A stretch of 64,000 nt of DNA from Streptomyces sp. NBC_00539 (GCF_036346105.1 NZ_CP107811.1:6777501-6841500); one strand, 5' to 3'. Numbered from the stretch's first letter, positions 25,922-35,199 are shown. Numbers and translations: made by a program. The notes: generated by a model from the sequence alone, not told the origin.

Positions 25922-26257
25922 ATGAGTGATCTTTCGTGGGTGCCGCAGTCCTGCACCCTGCCCACCGAGGAGCGGCCCCTGCGGGTCGCCGAGTGGGACG
26001 CGCTGTTCGCCGAGCAGCTGACCTCGCTGTCGAGGCCCCAGCCGCTCCACCTTCGCCTTGACCTGGCGGGCGGAGAAGGCGTGGAGGACCGGGTCCGTGA
26101 CCTGGTTGCACGCGAGAGCGGCTGCTGCTCCTTCTTCACGTTCACCACCACCCCCGGTCAGGACCTGATCCGGCTGGACATCTGCGTCGACCAGGTGCAC
26201 GAGCCGGCGCTGGACTCACTCGCCGCCCGGGCCGCTGCCGCCGGGGAGTCACGGTGA
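25922..26257 (+). CDS. Small Cys-containing protein of a MerR metal-response operon
   Basis: 111 residues, soluble, first gene after the MerR-type promoter. Four cysteines: C11, the vicinal pair C68-C69 (ARESGCCSFFTF) and C88. Vicinal cysteines plus operon position suggest soft-metal binding or sensing, but no named enzymatic family is recognised. GGGAGTGAGCGCG precedes ATG 25922. Its stop overlaps the regulator start (GTGA), so the two are translationally coupled. Confidence 0.75.
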   Translation: MSDLSWVPQSCTLPTEERPLRVAEWDALFAEQLTSLSRPQPLHLRLDLAGGEGVEDRVRDLVARESGCCSFFTFTTTPGQDLIRLDICVDQVHEPALDSLAARAAAAGESR

Positions 26258-26700
26258 GCGCGGGCCTGCGCAGCGGGCGGGTCGCCGAGGCGGCCGGAGT
26301 GAACATCCAGACGCTGCGCTACTACGAGCGGCGCGGCCTGCTGGCCGAGCCGGAACGCAGCAACGGCGGCCACCGCCTCTACGCCGAGGACGCGGTGACC
26401 ACGCTGCGGGTGATCAAGGCCGCTCAGCGGCTCGGCTTCACCCTGGAGGAGGTCGCCGAGCTCCTGGAGACCGGCCGCCATCGCCACGGCCGCCCCGTGG
26501 CCGGGCTCCAGGACCGCGCCGCGGCCAAGCTCGCCGAGGTGGACGCGAAGATCGCCGACCTCACCACCATCCGCACGGCCCTGGCAGCCGCCGTCGAGGC
26601 GGGCTGCGACGACCTGACCGTGTGCGCGTCCAGCACGTGCTGCCCGATCCCCTTCCCCGACCTCGCCCAGGAGAACCGACATGCCGGCCCCTGCTGCTGA
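26254..26700 (+). CDS. MerR-family heavy-metal-responsive regulator
   Basis: 148 residues: winged helix with GVNIQTLRYYERRGLL and RSNGGHRLYAEDAV, then a coiled dimerisation helix (AAAKLAEVDAKIADLTTIRT) and a Cys-rich C-terminus with C118, C124, C129-C130 and C147-C148. The spacing resembles metal-site loops of mercury or other soft-metal MerR proteins without matching one exactly. It probably both represses and activates the 19-bp-spacer promoter upstream. Confidence 0.9.
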   Translation: MSAGLRSGRVAEAAGVNIQTLRYYERRGLLAEPERSNGGHRLYAEDAVTTLRVIKAAQRLGFTLEEVAELLETGRHRHGRPVAGLQDRAAAKLAEVDAKIADLTTIRTALAAAVEAGCDDLTVCASSTCCPIPFPDLAQENRHAGPCC

Positions 26701-26995
26701 CCACCGCCCCCAGCGCGCCCCGAAGGCCCTCGGGGGACTTGCCGCGCTGGCCTGTGTGGCGTGCTGCGCGCTGCCCGTCCTGATCACAGCCGGGGTCGTC
26801 GGTGCCGGGGCCGGGGCGGTGGTGGGCTGGCTACCCGCCCTCGCCGTCGTCCTGGCCGTACTCGCCGCCGGAACCTGGTGGTTCGGCCGGCGCCGCCGCT
26901 CCTGCTCCTGCCCGCCGAAGACCGCAAATGAGGGCGGGTGCAGCTGCCAGAGGCCGGCCGACCCGTTGAAGACCAGCGGCGCGGGCCGCCGGTAG
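26681..26995 (+). CDS. MerT-like small membrane protein, putative metal transporter
   Basis: 104 residues. Two membrane helices: [20 protein letters not shown] with a C25-x2-C28-C29 motif, and [18 protein letters not shown]. The cytoplasmic tail carries CSC (75-77) and another CSC (87-89). Paired cysteines in the first helix and loop recall mercuric transporters such as MerT. It overlaps the merR end by 20 bases, with AGGAGAACCGAC before ATG 26681. No merA or merB is present, so if the metal is mercury, reduction occurs elsewhere or another metal is handled. Confidence 0.75.
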   Translation: MPAPAADHRPQRAPKALGGLAALACVACCALPVLITAGVVGAGAGAVVGWLPALAVVLAVLAAGTWWFGRRRRSCSCPPKTANEGGCSCQRPADPLKTSGAGRR

Positions 26996-27684
26996 GGTCA
27001 GCCGATACGACTGTCGCTCGTTCCCTCGTCTTCGTCGTCGCCGCCCTCTGCGAGATCGGCGGCGCCTGGCAGGTCTGGCAGGAATCGGGGAGCACAAGGG
27101 CGGGGGTCTGGATCGGCGCAGGCGTCGTCGCCCTCGGCCTCTACGGGGTCGTGGCCACCTTCCAGTCCGACAACGAGTTCGGCCGCAACCTCGCCGCGTA
27201 CGGCGGGATCTTCGCGGCCGGGTTGATCGCCTGGGCCATGGTCGCCGACGGTTACCGCCCCGACCGCTACGACGTCATCGGCGCCCTGGTCTGCGTCGCC
27301 GGGACAACCGTGATCATGTACGCGCCCCGCAGGGATCTCCGCGCGAGCGCGTGGCGGCTCTCATCCGTGGTTGGCACGACCTGTAGCGGGGGCCCCGAAT
27401 CCTCGAGGAGTTCAGGGAGCAGCCGACGCCGCTCGGTGTACCGGCGGCCTCTGACGTCGCCGAGGTATGGGGGGGCCGGGAGATCGAAGACGGCGTACGA
27501 GGCGGGGGTTCGCGCGCCGGCTTGCCGGGCCGCGGCACGGTGGAGGCGGCCCGGACCGTACCGTCCGAAGTCGGCCTTTCCCGCGTGCCAGATCGCCGCC
27601 GCACCTGATGCTTACGGCTCGGTCCGGATATTCGCTGTTCGCCGCTCGTTGAAGGTGGTCATACTGCCGCGGTGGATCCAGTGA
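26938..27684 (+). CDS. YnfA/UPF0060-like membrane protein with abnormal start and C-terminal extension
   Basis: The core (about 27013-27330) is a complete YnfA-type four-helix membrane protein: [77 protein letters not shown] and MYAPRR. The usual start codon position holds GTC (27013), so translation would have to begin at GTG 26938 inside the MerT-like gene. The family's stop after MYAPR is missing, adding ~118 unrelated residues. It may be a damaged fourth gene of the metal operon. Confidence 0.55.
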   Translation: MQLPEAGRPVEDQRRGPPVGSADTTVARSLVFVVAALCEIGGAWQVWQESGSTRAGVWIGAGVVALGLYGVVATFQSDNEFGRNLAAYGGIFAAGLIAWAMVADGYRPDRYDVIGALVCVAGTTVIMYAPRRDLRASAWRLSSVVGTTCSGGPESSRSSGSSRRRSVYRRPLTSPRYGGAGRSKTAYEAGVRAPACRAAARWRRPGPYRPKSAFPACQIAAAPDAYGSVRIFAVRRSLKVVILPRWIQ

Positions 27685-28202
27685 CTCTTGAGACCGGCCG
27701 TCTGGTGCTGCGGGCCTTCACACCTGCCGACGTGGATGCGGTGTACGAAGCCTGCCAGGACGAGGACATCCAGTTGTACACCCCGGTGCCGGTGCCGTAC
27801 CGCCGTACGGATGCGGAGAAGCTCGTCGGCGAGACGCTGCCCGCCCAGTGGGCCGAGGACAGGGACTACACCCTCGGCGCGTTCCGCAAGGACACCGGCG
27901 CCCTGGTCGGCTCGTACTGCCTGACCCTCATCAGCCGCGGCGTCTGGGAGCTCGGATACTGGGCGGTCAAGGAGCAGCGCGGACGCGGGTACTCGGTGGA
28001 GGCCGCTCGGGCCCTGTGTGACTGGGGCTGGGCCACGCTCGACGTCCACCGCATCGAGTGGTGGGCCATGGCCGGGAACACCGGCTCGCGTGCCGTCGCC
28101 GAGAAGCTTGGCTTCACCATCGAAGGGACACTGCGCAATCGCAGCATCGCCAACGACGGCAAGCCGCACGACTGGTGGGTGGGCGGATTGCTGAGGCCCT
28201 GA
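27672..28202 (+). CDS. GNAT N-acetyltransferase (RimJ/RimL type)
   Basis: 176 residues: [20 protein letters not shown] is the typical RimJ/RimL N-terminus, the acetyl-CoA loop is [12 protein letters not shown], and [19 protein letters not shown] is the C-terminal family motif. It likely acetylates a protein N-terminus or small amine using acetyl-CoA. GTG 27672 overlaps the extended YnfA frame. No regulatory site seen. Confidence 0.9.
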   Translation: MDPVTLETGRLVLRAFTPADVDAVYEACQDEDIQLYTPVPVPYRRTDAEKLVGETLPAQWAEDRDYTLGAFRKDTGALVGSYCLTLISRGVWELGYWAVKEQRGRGYSVEAARALCDWGWATLDVHRIEWWAMAGNTGSRAVAEKLGFTIEGTLRNRSIANDGKPHDWWVGGLLRP

Positions 28203-28615
28203 TGCTCGGGCCGGTGCTTCGTCGGCTGTACTTGGGTCTTCTGCAGGGAAGTTCCCAGCTCGGACAGTTCCCGCAGAAGAGCCACCCATTGTTCATCGGC
28301 GGGCAGCCGTGACGTGGGGGTGGCCGCGAGGGTTCTTCGAGTTGGCCGATTTGTGGCGAGCACGGCGCGAGTCGGAGCGGCGTGGTGCCGAGCGGCAGCG
28401 GGAGGCCCGTGTCGGCCCGACGCAAGCCGAGCACCGAGCTCGTGCTCGCCCGGCCGCCTGCTGAACAACCACCAGCCGACCCGTCAGGCCAGCATGGCCA
28501 AACCTCAGTCGCGGACCAAGTCGTGAGGGGATGGCCACACCCGCTCAGTCGATCTCCCCGCGCCACGTTCCGCCCCGGGCGATGCCGCCGCGGACGCGCC
28601 GCCTAGGGTGCGGGT
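28203..28615. other. Intergenic region, no gene recognised
   Basis: About 410 bases between the GNAT and SDR genes. A minus-strand segment around 28220-28310 (LPADEQWVALLRELSELGTS) has coding-like character but no start or partner, so it may be a fragment. Confidence 0.4.
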
Positions 28616-29395
28616 ATGACCTCGTCTAGCTACCTCTCCGAACTGTTCTCACTGGACGGCCGGGTCGCCGTGGTGACGGGCGGCAGTTCCGGCATCGGCC
28701 GAGCCATCGCCGGGGCTCTCGCGCGAGCGGGGGCGAGCGTGGTGATCGTGGCGCGCAAGGAGTCGGAACTGACCGCCACGGTCGACGAGCTGGCGGCGGA
28801 CGGCTGCCGCGCGGCCTGGGTGAGCGCCGACCTGAGCGCCCGTGAAGGGGTACGCGCCGCGGCGGAGCAGGCCACCGAGGTGTTCGGCGAGCCCGACGTT
28901 CTCGTCAACAGCGCCGGGATCAACCTGCGGCCGCCGATGGGCGAGCTGGGCGAGGACGTGTGGGACGCCACGATGGCGGTGAACCTGGAGGCGCCCTACT
29001 TGTTGGGCCAGCGGTTCGGGCCCGGCATGGCCGAGCGGGGCTTCGGGCGGATCATCCACATCACCTCCCAGCAGGCGCACCGGGCGTTCGTCCAGAGCGG
29101 TGCCTACGGGGTCTCCAAGGGGGCGCTGGAGTCGCTGGCCCGCTCTCAGGCTGAGGCGTGGTCGCCACACGGCGTCACCTGCAACACGCTGGTACCCGGC
29201 TTCGTCATGACCCCGCTCAATGCGCGGTTGTCGTCCGACCCCGGGAAGGCGGCGGCGCTGGCCGCGCGCACGATGGTCGGGCGCAACGGCCTGGCCGAGG
29301 ACTTCGCCGGAGCCGCGGTGTTCCTGGCCAGCCGCGCCTCCGGCTACGTCACCGGGCAGGCAATCTTCGTCGACGGCGGGTTCTCCGTTCACTGA
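28616..29395 (+). CDS. Short-chain dehydrogenase/reductase (gluconate dehydrogenase-like)
   Basis: 259 residues. Cofactor motif TGGSSGIG (residues ~22-29), VNSAGIN in place of the usual NNAG, catalytic Ser in HITSQQAHR, YGVSK and PGFVMTPLN. The C-terminus VTGQAIFVDGGFSV is typical of classical SDRs acting on sugars, steroids or acyl chains. ATG 28616 follows a GGGTGCGGGT sequence. It stands as a single gene. Confidence 0.92.
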   Translation: MTSSSYLSELFSLDGRVAVVTGGSSGIGRAIAGALARAGASVVIVARKESELTATVDELAADGCRAAWVSADLSAREGVRAAAEQATEVFGEPDVLVNSAGINLRPPMGELGEDVWDATMAVNLEAPYLLGQRFGPGMAERGFGRIIHITSQQAHRAFVQSGAYGVSKGALESLARSQAEAWSPHGVTCNTLVPGFVMTPLNARLSSDPGKAAALAARTMVGRNGLAEDFAGAAVFLASRASGYVTGQAIFVDGGFSVH

Positions 29396-29703
29396 GCCCA
29401 ACTCTGAGATCGGCATCAGATCGAGCACGGCGGCGTCCGGCCTCTCGTCGCGCCGATTCGACCACCCGTTCGGCGAGGTCCACCTCGACACGGCGTCCCG
29501 CCTGGACCGCGCCGAGGCCACCATTCCAGGATTTCGCTCCCCGGACGACCCCGACGATGGCCGAGGGCCGTACGGCCAGGCCCCCCTGCGCGCAACCGGC
29601 GGCGGGCGTGTACATGTTAACGGTGAGTCAACCGGATCAGGCTGCTGAAACGCCAGATGTTCGGCCGCGCAGGCTTCGCACTCCTCCGTAAGCGGGTCCT
29701 GCC
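29396..29703. other. Intergenic region, no gene recognised
   Basis: 308 bases. Frames such as GEVHLDTASRLDRAEATIPG on the plus strand look partly coding but lack a start and known motif. Confidence 0.35.
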
Positions 29704-30045
29704 CTACTCCGAAGCCGGTCGTTCAACCTTCGGCGCCGGCGAAGGTGGGTCGTTTTCGGCAGCGAGGGTGACTTGCGCGGTCCATGACCAAGGCTCCTGG
29801 GGCGGCTCCCAGCTCACCGCCACATCGGTGTCGTGGAAGTCGCGCGCGAGTTCCGTCACCATCACCGCCGCAGCGGCCCGCGCGTCTTGCGGGTCGGTGT
29901 TGAGCGGCACGTCCAGCCGTCCGCGGAGCATTCCGCTTTCGGTGAGGACGCTGGTGCGCCAGCCCTCCGGCGTCGCCAACAGGACGATCCCCCTCGGAAT
30001 GCCCCAAGCGGGCCGCTTCTTCTTCTCCTGCTTGCGTCTCACCAT
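29704..30045 (-). CDS. Hypothetical basic/acidic small protein
   Basis: 113 residues beginning MVRRKQEKKKRPAWGIPRGI, with an alpha/beta middle (LDVPLNTDPQDARAAAAVMV, TELARDFHDTDVAVSWEPPQ) and a Pro-rich acidic tail. No signal peptide or membrane segment. The start is uncertain: 30045 gives a compact protein, 30072 (MNPTML) is an alternative, and neither has a clear ribosome-binding site. Function not recognised. Confidence 0.6.
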   Translation of the reverse strand: MVRRKQEKKKRPAWGIPRGIVLLATPEGWRTSVLTESGMLRGRLDVPLNTDPQDARAAAAVMVTELARDFHDTDVAVSWEPPQEPWSWTAQVTLAAENDPPSPAPKVERPASE

Positions 30046-30146
30046 GCCGCTATCCAACATCGTCGGGTTCATGGTGATGAGTCTGGGTGCAGGGCCGACC
30101 GCCGTGACGCGGTCTGGTGCCTGTCTTGTACGGCAAGCTGAGCCGT

Positions 30147-30782
30147 TCAAGACGCATCGTCGATGAGCCCGAAGCCCTCTGGGAACTCTTCCAGGAACGT
30201 GCGGCGAGCCGGGTTGGTCTCGGCGGCTGCCATCTCGCCGATCAGGGCGATCAGCTCCTGTTGTTGATCATTCGACAGCGTGCTGACCACGTGCGCGACG
30301 CCCTCCAGAACCTTGACCGCGTCGTCCGGATCCATCTGCTCGTCTTCGCTGCCGTCGACAAACCACAGGACGTCGACCAAGGCCTCGGCCAAGGCGTGAG
30401 TCAGGGACGGGTACAGGGACGTCACGAAGGGCTCCCAGAAGATCCACGGTGCAGTCGTCCGGCCATCCCACCACACACCACTGACATCACTGTCCGCGAG
30501 CCTCCACAGGAAGTGGATCAGAGCTCGAGAACAACGAACAGCGTAAGTGCCGACGTAGCCGGGCTCCTGACCGCCGCGCACCGCCAGGGCGTCGGCGTCG
30601 ACCGGGCCGTCGCCGCTCTCCTGGCCCAGCAGTGCACCGTCGCACTCGCAGCCGGCCCCGCGGCCACGGCCGGGCGGCCTTTTCCGTGCTTCTACCCACG
30701 CCGGTTGCAGACCGACCGGCAAAGGGAGGGCGGCGTCGTCCGGCAGCAGCGAACGACGGGGGACGGCTATTCGCCCGTGCAC
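30147..30782 (-). CDS. Hypothetical protein
   Basis: Up to 211 residues. The C-terminal ~130 residues are convincing: RALIHFLWRLADSDVSGVWW, FWEPFVTSLYPSLTHALAEA, a helical VLEGVAHVVSTLSNDQQQEL and a final EEFPEGFGLIDDAS. The N-terminal 70 residues are low-complexity, so the true start may lie further in. No known domain is seen. It is divergent from the GNAT gene at 30810. Confidence 0.5.
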   Translation of the reverse strand: MHGRIAVPRRSLLPDDAALPLPVGLQPAWVEARKRPPGRGRGAGCECDGALLGQESGDGPVDADALAVRGGQEPGYVGTYAVRCSRALIHFLWRLADSDVSGVWWDGRTTAPWIFWEPFVTSLYPSLTHALAEALVDVLWFVDGSEDEQMDPDDAVKVLEGVAHVVSTLSNDQQQELIALIGEMAAAETNPARRTFLEEFPEGFGLIDDAS

Positions 30783-30809
30783 CGGTGGCGGTCGTGCTCT
30801 AATCGCCGG

Positions 30810-31493
30810 ATGACGGAGATCGAATCAGAGCTGATACGACGCTGGGTGAACGGCTGGACCGTCGCTCGCTCCCTGCCCGAGGCCCAGCCGGTCGAGTCCG
30901 CCGGAGACGGCCTGCGGTCCCAATGCGACCAACCCGGCCGCGAGGTCGAGGTGTTCGCGCTGCGTGCGGACGAAGAACCCGAGTCCTTGCCACGGCTGGC
31001 GGCAGCCGTCGCCGCCGCGAGGCAGAGCACTTGGCTCACCGTACCTACGCTGCGCCCAGGCGCCGTCGAAGCCGTCGTAGGCGCCGCCGGACTGGAGTTG
31101 CTCCACCGCTCCGAGTGGTTCATGACGACCGATCTGACCAAGCACCCTCAGCACGCGCCCGCCGCGCCCTACGCGCGCGAGGTCCGCACGGAGGGACCAG
31201 TCACGGTCGTCTCCCTCCATGACTCCTCCGGAGAGGTGGCGGCGCGTGGCACCATCGCCGTGGTCGGCGCCGATGCGATCGCCGATCGCATCGAGACGGA
31301 TGCGGCACACCGGCGTCGCGGCCTGGGTCGCGCCATGATGAGCGCTCTGGTGGAGGCCGCCGTGGCTCAAGGCGCCCGTACCGGTCTTCTCATCGCCAGT
31401 GAGGAAGGCCAGCGCCTCTACTCCGCCCTCGGCTGGCGCCACGAAGCCGACGTCGTGATCGCCCGGCGGCCGATGGTTCCCTCCGACCGGTAG
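30810..31493 (+). CDS. GNAT N-acetyltransferase
   Basis: 227 residues. The C-terminal half is a GNAT fold: GTIAVVGADAIADRIETDAA, the acetyl-CoA-binding loop HRRRGLGRAMM and GARTGLLIASEEGQRLYSAL with the terminal GWRHEADVVI strand. The N-terminal ~110 residues form a weaker, possibly tandem GNAT-like half. ATG 30810 is the only well-placed start. Substrate unknown. Confidence 0.85.
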   Translation: MTEIESELIRRWVNGWTVARSLPEAQPVESAGDGLRSQCDQPGREVEVFALRADEEPESLPRLAAAVAAARQSTWLTVPTLRPGAVEAVVGAAGLELLHRSEWFMTTDLTKHPQHAPAAPYAREVRTEGPVTVVSLHDSSGEVAARGTIAVVGADAIADRIETDAAHRRRGLGRAMMSALVEAAVAQGARTGLLIASEEGQRLYSALGWRHEADVVIARRPMVPSDR

Positions 31494-31793
31494 GACTGGC
31501 TCACGCCGGCCGATCCGCCCTTGCGCATGGCGCATGGCGCACGGCAGTCGCCGGTCGACCGGCCCGTGAATGCCGCGGAGAATTGACGGCATCGCCGTGG
31601 CTTGAGGTGCAACCGCCAGACTGCCATCGCACCCACTTGTGGGCCGCTCTCGACGGATCGCGGTTCGCTGGAGGAGGCGGGAGATGCGGGGACTGATGTG
31701 CCGGTTGGCCGGGTGTCGCCGGCAGCTCCCGGCAGGTGACATCCCGGGCCGCGGCGCGGACCCGCGCCCCGACCGCCGTGGCAGCATCGGCGC
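31494..31793. other. Intergenic region, no gene recognised
   Basis: 300 bases between two GNAT genes; a short direct repeat GCGCATGG appears twice near 31524-31540. No gene supported. Confidence 0.35.
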
Positions 31794-32351
31794 ATGCGCT
31801 ACCGATACGCCACCGAGGCCGACGCAGTCGCCCTGGCTCGGCTCTTCGCCGCCAACCACCACGATGCCCTGACCGAGCAGCAGCGCACCGCGCAGGGCTT
31901 CGTACAGGGCACGTTTGACGCCGCCACTCTGCGCGACATGGCCGCCGCCGGCGAGCTGCTCGTGGCCGACGACGGGGAGGGCGGCATTGCCGGGCTGCTC
32001 GCGCTGTCGGTGGCCGCCGACATGGCCGACCCGCCGGCCGCGGTCACCGGACTGCTCCGGGCTCAGTCCGCCCTCGCCTGGCGGGGCCGTCCCCTGGACG
32101 AGGTGCCGTGGCTGCTGTACGGGCCGGTGGTGGTCGACGCCGCCTTCCGCGGGCAGGGGGTGGCCCGGGGCCTGTTCGAAAAGGCCGTCGAGACGTCGGC
32201 GGGCCGCGCCGAGGCCCTGGTCGCCTTCATCGAAGCGGGCAACACGCCCTCCTGGCGCGTCCACGTGGAAGCCTTCGGTATGACCCCGCTGGGCGACTAC
32301 ATCGCCGCGGGCCGCACCTACCATGCCGTCGCGACCGCCGCGGTGTTCTGA
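31794..32351 (+). CDS. GNAT N-acetyltransferase
   Basis: 185 residues: MRYRYATEADAVALARLFAA N-terminus, LYGPVVVDAAFRGQGVARGL as the conserved strand and acetyl-CoA loop, FIEAGNTPSWRVHVEAFGMT, and a final GRTYHAVATAAVF. It is a soluble acetyl-CoA-dependent transferase of unknown substrate. ATG 31794 matches the family start. Confidence 0.88.
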   Translation: MRYRYATEADAVALARLFAANHHDALTEQQRTAQGFVQGTFDAATLRDMAAAGELLVADDGEGGIAGLLALSVAADMADPPAAVTGLLRAQSALAWRGRPLDEVPWLLYGPVVVDAAFRGQGVARGLFEKAVETSAGRAEALVAFIEAGNTPSWRVHVEAFGMTPLGDYIAAGRTYHAVATAAVF

Positions 32352-32389
32352 CCGGCGGCCCGGCCCCTGGGCGGTGTCCAGCGGCCGAG

Positions 32390-32530
32390 GTCCAGCCCGC
32401 CGCGCGGAGCCGCTCGAAGCCGTCCAGCAGCGGGTCCAGCGCGAACTCGAACTCGAACTGGTCGTCGCAGCCGGCGCCCACCACCGACCCCGCGTCGCCC
32501 GCGGCCGCTCTTGCCGGCTCGGCGATGCGC
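32390..32530 (-). pseudogene. TetR-family regulator C-terminal remnant
   Basis: The minus strand encodes VVGAGCDDQFEFEFALDPLL and DGFERLRAAGW, the usual C-terminal end of a TetR ligand-binding domain. No DNA-binding domain is adjacent. GAACTC occurs three times in tandem (FEFEFE). Confidence 0.45.
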
Positions 32531-32884
32531 GGGAAGCACTCCGCCAGTGCCGGATCGGGGGGCGAGCCGCCGCTCGCTCCTCCTCCCGAGGCGTTCCTGA
32601 ACGCCCTGTCCGACGAGGGGAGCGGATGGGAGAAGTACCGTCCCTGCCACGAGATCGCGATCGCCTTGCACGAGTCCCCGACCGTGCGGGCTGAGTCCCA
32701 CCATGAGCCCTGGCGTTGAACCGACGTTGCTCGTCAAGGCATCAGCGTGCAGTCCGCCGGACGGCGAAGACCAGCCACCAGCGCACTATCAAGTCATCTG
32801 CGCACAAGTAATCTCATAGCACCCTCGGCGCTCACACCTCGGAATTCTGTTCGCGGAACGGTCTCCGTGACCGATCCGTGAAGG

Positions 32885-33140
32885 CGGGCCGAGGACCTGC
32901 ACCGGCAGGTCGCCGATCAGGAGTTCGATGCGCGCGGCGTCGTAGCCGGCGTCCATCACCACCAGGACCTCCGGATGCCCCCCTTCGCCTGCGCGGCGGC
33001 GATCAACCGGTCTTCCGTGTCGCTGAGTTGGTACGTAGTTACGGAGGCCAGGTCGGCTCCGGGCTCCAGCCGACTGCGTCCAGGACCGTCGTCCAGTACG
33101 CGCGACCGACCTCCAGTGCGGCGACGAGGAGCATGCATCC
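32885..33140 (-). pseudogene. Streptomycete transposase middle fragment
   Basis: The minus strand encodes YWTTVLDAVG, then in another frame RLEPGADLASVTTYQLSDTE and DRLIAAAQAKGG, then in a third HPEVLVVMDAGYDAARIELL and GDLPVQVL. The VLVVMDAGYD block is the conserved catalytic region of a common Streptomyces DDE transposase group. Several frameshifts and no termini mean it is dead. Confidence 0.6.
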
Positions 33141-33472
33141 CGCGGTGCGTCAGAGGCAGCGTCAGACAGGTCGTCGCGCAGGCATCAGGTCATGTATCAG
33201 CGTGCCGGCCCGCGCGACCTGGAGAGACATCTTCACGGACAGTGTCAGCGAGGAGTCGCCCTCAGAGGAAGGTCTCCACAGGCAAGCGCTGCTGTGGCGT
33301 GACCGGGGGAGTGAGGGGCACCCACAAGCGGTCGGAGTGTCCGTGCGCTCCCGGTTCCTCACATCCGGGTGTTTAGCCCCGTGAGATATGGTCTGGGCTA
33401 TTTGGGTGGGCAGGATGGCGGTCGGCGATGAGGTCCCGGTCGGCGGGGCCTCACCGAACGTGAAGGAGCAGG

Positions 33473-33841
33473 ATGCGAGGCTTCAAGACTCTCGGGGCGG
33501 CCGCGCTGGCGGTGGCCCTGGTGTCAGGCGTCGGCTGGGCAGCGCACGCGTCAGACAGCCAGGCGCCGGCCAAGCCGAAAGCAGCCCCCGCGGCTGCATC
33601 GGTCGACGGCTACCAACTGGTGAAGCTGCCGAATACGAACGTGCCGAACTTCGAACGGCGTACGGTGTTCTGTCCGCCGGGGAAGGTTGCCATTGGCGGC
33701 GGCGCGGAGGCGCAGGGCGAGGACGCGGTCCTCCTCGGGTCGTTCCCGACGGAGGACGGAGAGGGCTGGATCGGCCTCGGACGAGACTCCATCCGGGACA
33801 ACGTCGGGATCTCGGTGTACGCGATCTGTGCCAACCGCTAA
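33473..33841 (+). CDS. Secreted hypothetical protein
   Basis: 122 residues. The signal peptide is GFKTLGAAALAVALVSGVGW, with cleavage near AAHA. The mature part carries the motifs FCPPGKVAIGGGAEAQG, LLGSFPTEDGEGWIGLGRDS and ISVYAICANR, with two cysteines likely disulphide-bonded. This CPxGKxxxGGGA pattern recurs in actinobacterial secreted proteins of unknown role. AAGGAGCAGG precedes ATG 33473. A hairpin terminator follows. Confidence 0.82.
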   Translation: MRGFKTLGAAALAVALVSGVGWAAHASDSQAPAKPKAAPAAASVDGYQLVKLPNTNVPNFERRTVFCPPGKVAIGGGAEAQGEDAVLLGSFPTEDGEGWIGLGRDSIRDNVGISVYAICANR

Positions 33842-33854
33842 CAGCTCCTGACCC

Positions 33855-33886
33855 GCGCCCCACCCCTGTCTTCGGGGGCGGGGCGC
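33855..33886 (+). terminator. Hairpin terminator after secreted protein gene
   Basis: GCGCCCCACCCC (33855-33866) pairs with GGGGCGGGGCGC (33875-33886), one mismatch, eight-base loop, 14 bases after the stop codon. Confidence 0.7.
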
Positions 33887-33959
33887 CGTGCTGTGACCAG
33901 AGGCAGCGATCCCGGCCGGACAGCCCTTGTGGTGTGCGGGCCGGGTGTAGGACTCGCCG

Positions 33960-34390
33960 GTGGCGAGGATGCGTCCGGCGCCGTAGCGGGAAGCTGGTCG
34001 CCGATTCTTGGATTCAGAAGGGCGGCCAGGGTCAACCTGTACGGGAAAACGGGCACACCAGTCCGTGCACCGAAACCCAGCCGGCCCGAAGTTCCGCCGG
34101 TCGTTCCCAGGGGCGGCGCAGGTCCCGCGCGAGGGGGCGGCGAGGTGGAGTTGGGCGTATGTGGCCAGAACGAGCCAGGTGCAGCGGTCGGCTGCGCCTG
34201 AGCGGGTCAACTGGGTCAAGAGAGCCGTCCTCCGACCGTGGATCCCCAGCTTCGTACACAGGCTCGCCGGGGCTGCACCAACGGCACCCTCTCCCGGGGT
34301 GTCTGGCCTTCCTGCTGGCGGTGCCCGCAGGAACGGCGAAAACGGAGTACTTCGGCCACCTCTGCGAGGTACCTAAGCCGACGGAGCACT
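33960..34390 (-). pseudogene. Streptomycete transposase C-terminal fragment
   Basis: In changing minus-strand frames: PAGEPVYEAG-like text, AADRCTWLVLATYAQLHLA, PLARDLRRPWERPAEL, and PGRPSESKNRRPASRYGAGR. These correspond in order to the C-terminal end (WTWLV...QL, DLRRPWE, SKNRRPA.RYD) of the same transposase type as the fragment at 32885-33140. Because the C-terminal part lies upstream of the middle part, these are two relic copies or a rearrangement. Confidence 0.55.
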
Positions 34391-34489
34391 GCTTCGCGAG
34401 GGCCACAAGGGGGTGGCTTGGGTGGGCCCCGGTCCCTGACGTACTTTCGAACCTGTGACGCGCACCCTGAGATCCCGGCTGGTGGCCCA

Positions 34490-35011
34490 GTGAGCGGCTG
34501 GTGGGCCTACCTGGAGGAACGGACCTGCCGAGAGGTCGATGCCGATGTGTTGCGCGACCGCCGGCTGTCGGCGGTCAGGTCCGTCTGGGAGGCGCTGCGC
34601 CCGCTGGGGGTGGGCCTGCACGAAGCGGAGCGAGTGGTCCACGCGCGATACGAGGCCCTGGGCGACCGCGTGCAGCGCACACCTCCTGATCCGTTGGACC
34701 TCCCCTCGCTCGCAGTCCGTGCCGCGGCTCTCCCTGGCCGTGTGGCGGCGGTTGAGGCGCTCTGGGACGGCGATACAGTGCACGACTGGTTCGTGCTCCT
34801 GGTCGCGGTCCTGGACGCCCCGGAAGGGGAGGGTCATCTGGCGACCGTCTACCACCGCTCTGGCGGCCCTCTTCCTGGTGCTGCCGCCGCCGAGGCCGGC
34901 CGGGCGCTGGCCGGCCACCTTCGCGTGCCTTTTCACTTCGCGTCTCCGGACATCCCTGATGACGACGCCCCGCGCTGGAGGACGATCCAACGGTTGGCGG
35001 AAGGACCGTGA
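34490..35011 (+). CDS. Hypothetical protein
   Basis: 173 residues starting VSGWWAYLEERTCREVDADV. The helical N-terminal half (RRLSAVRSVWEALRPLGVGL, HEAERVVHARYEALGDR) is followed by a compact C-terminal part with WDGDTVHDWFVLLVAVLDAP and GHLATVYHRSGG. No signal peptide or membrane helix. GTG 34490 overlaps the stop of a 12-codon frame (GTGA), a possible leader. Family not recognised. Confidence 0.65.
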   Translation: MSGWWAYLEERTCREVDADVLRDRRLSAVRSVWEALRPLGVGLHEAERVVHARYEALGDRVQRTPPDPLDLPSLAVRAAALPGRVAAVEALWDGDTVHDWFVLLVAVLDAPEGEGHLATVYHRSGGPLPGAAAAEAGRALAGHLRVPFHFASPDIPDDDAPRWRTIQRLAEGP

Positions 35012-35199
35012 CTGGCGGTGTGGACGGTGCGCGGCGACCCCAAGGAGGTCGGATCATCTGGTGCCTCCCGTTGCGTCAGAGCCGAAATCCGTGAACAAGG
35101 CCATACGAGCCACCGCGCGGTTCGCGGCGGCAGCAGCCGCAAATCACCCGTTCGCTGTCATGACGGCCATGCCCAGCAAGTGAGAAAGGCTTTTCGCAC

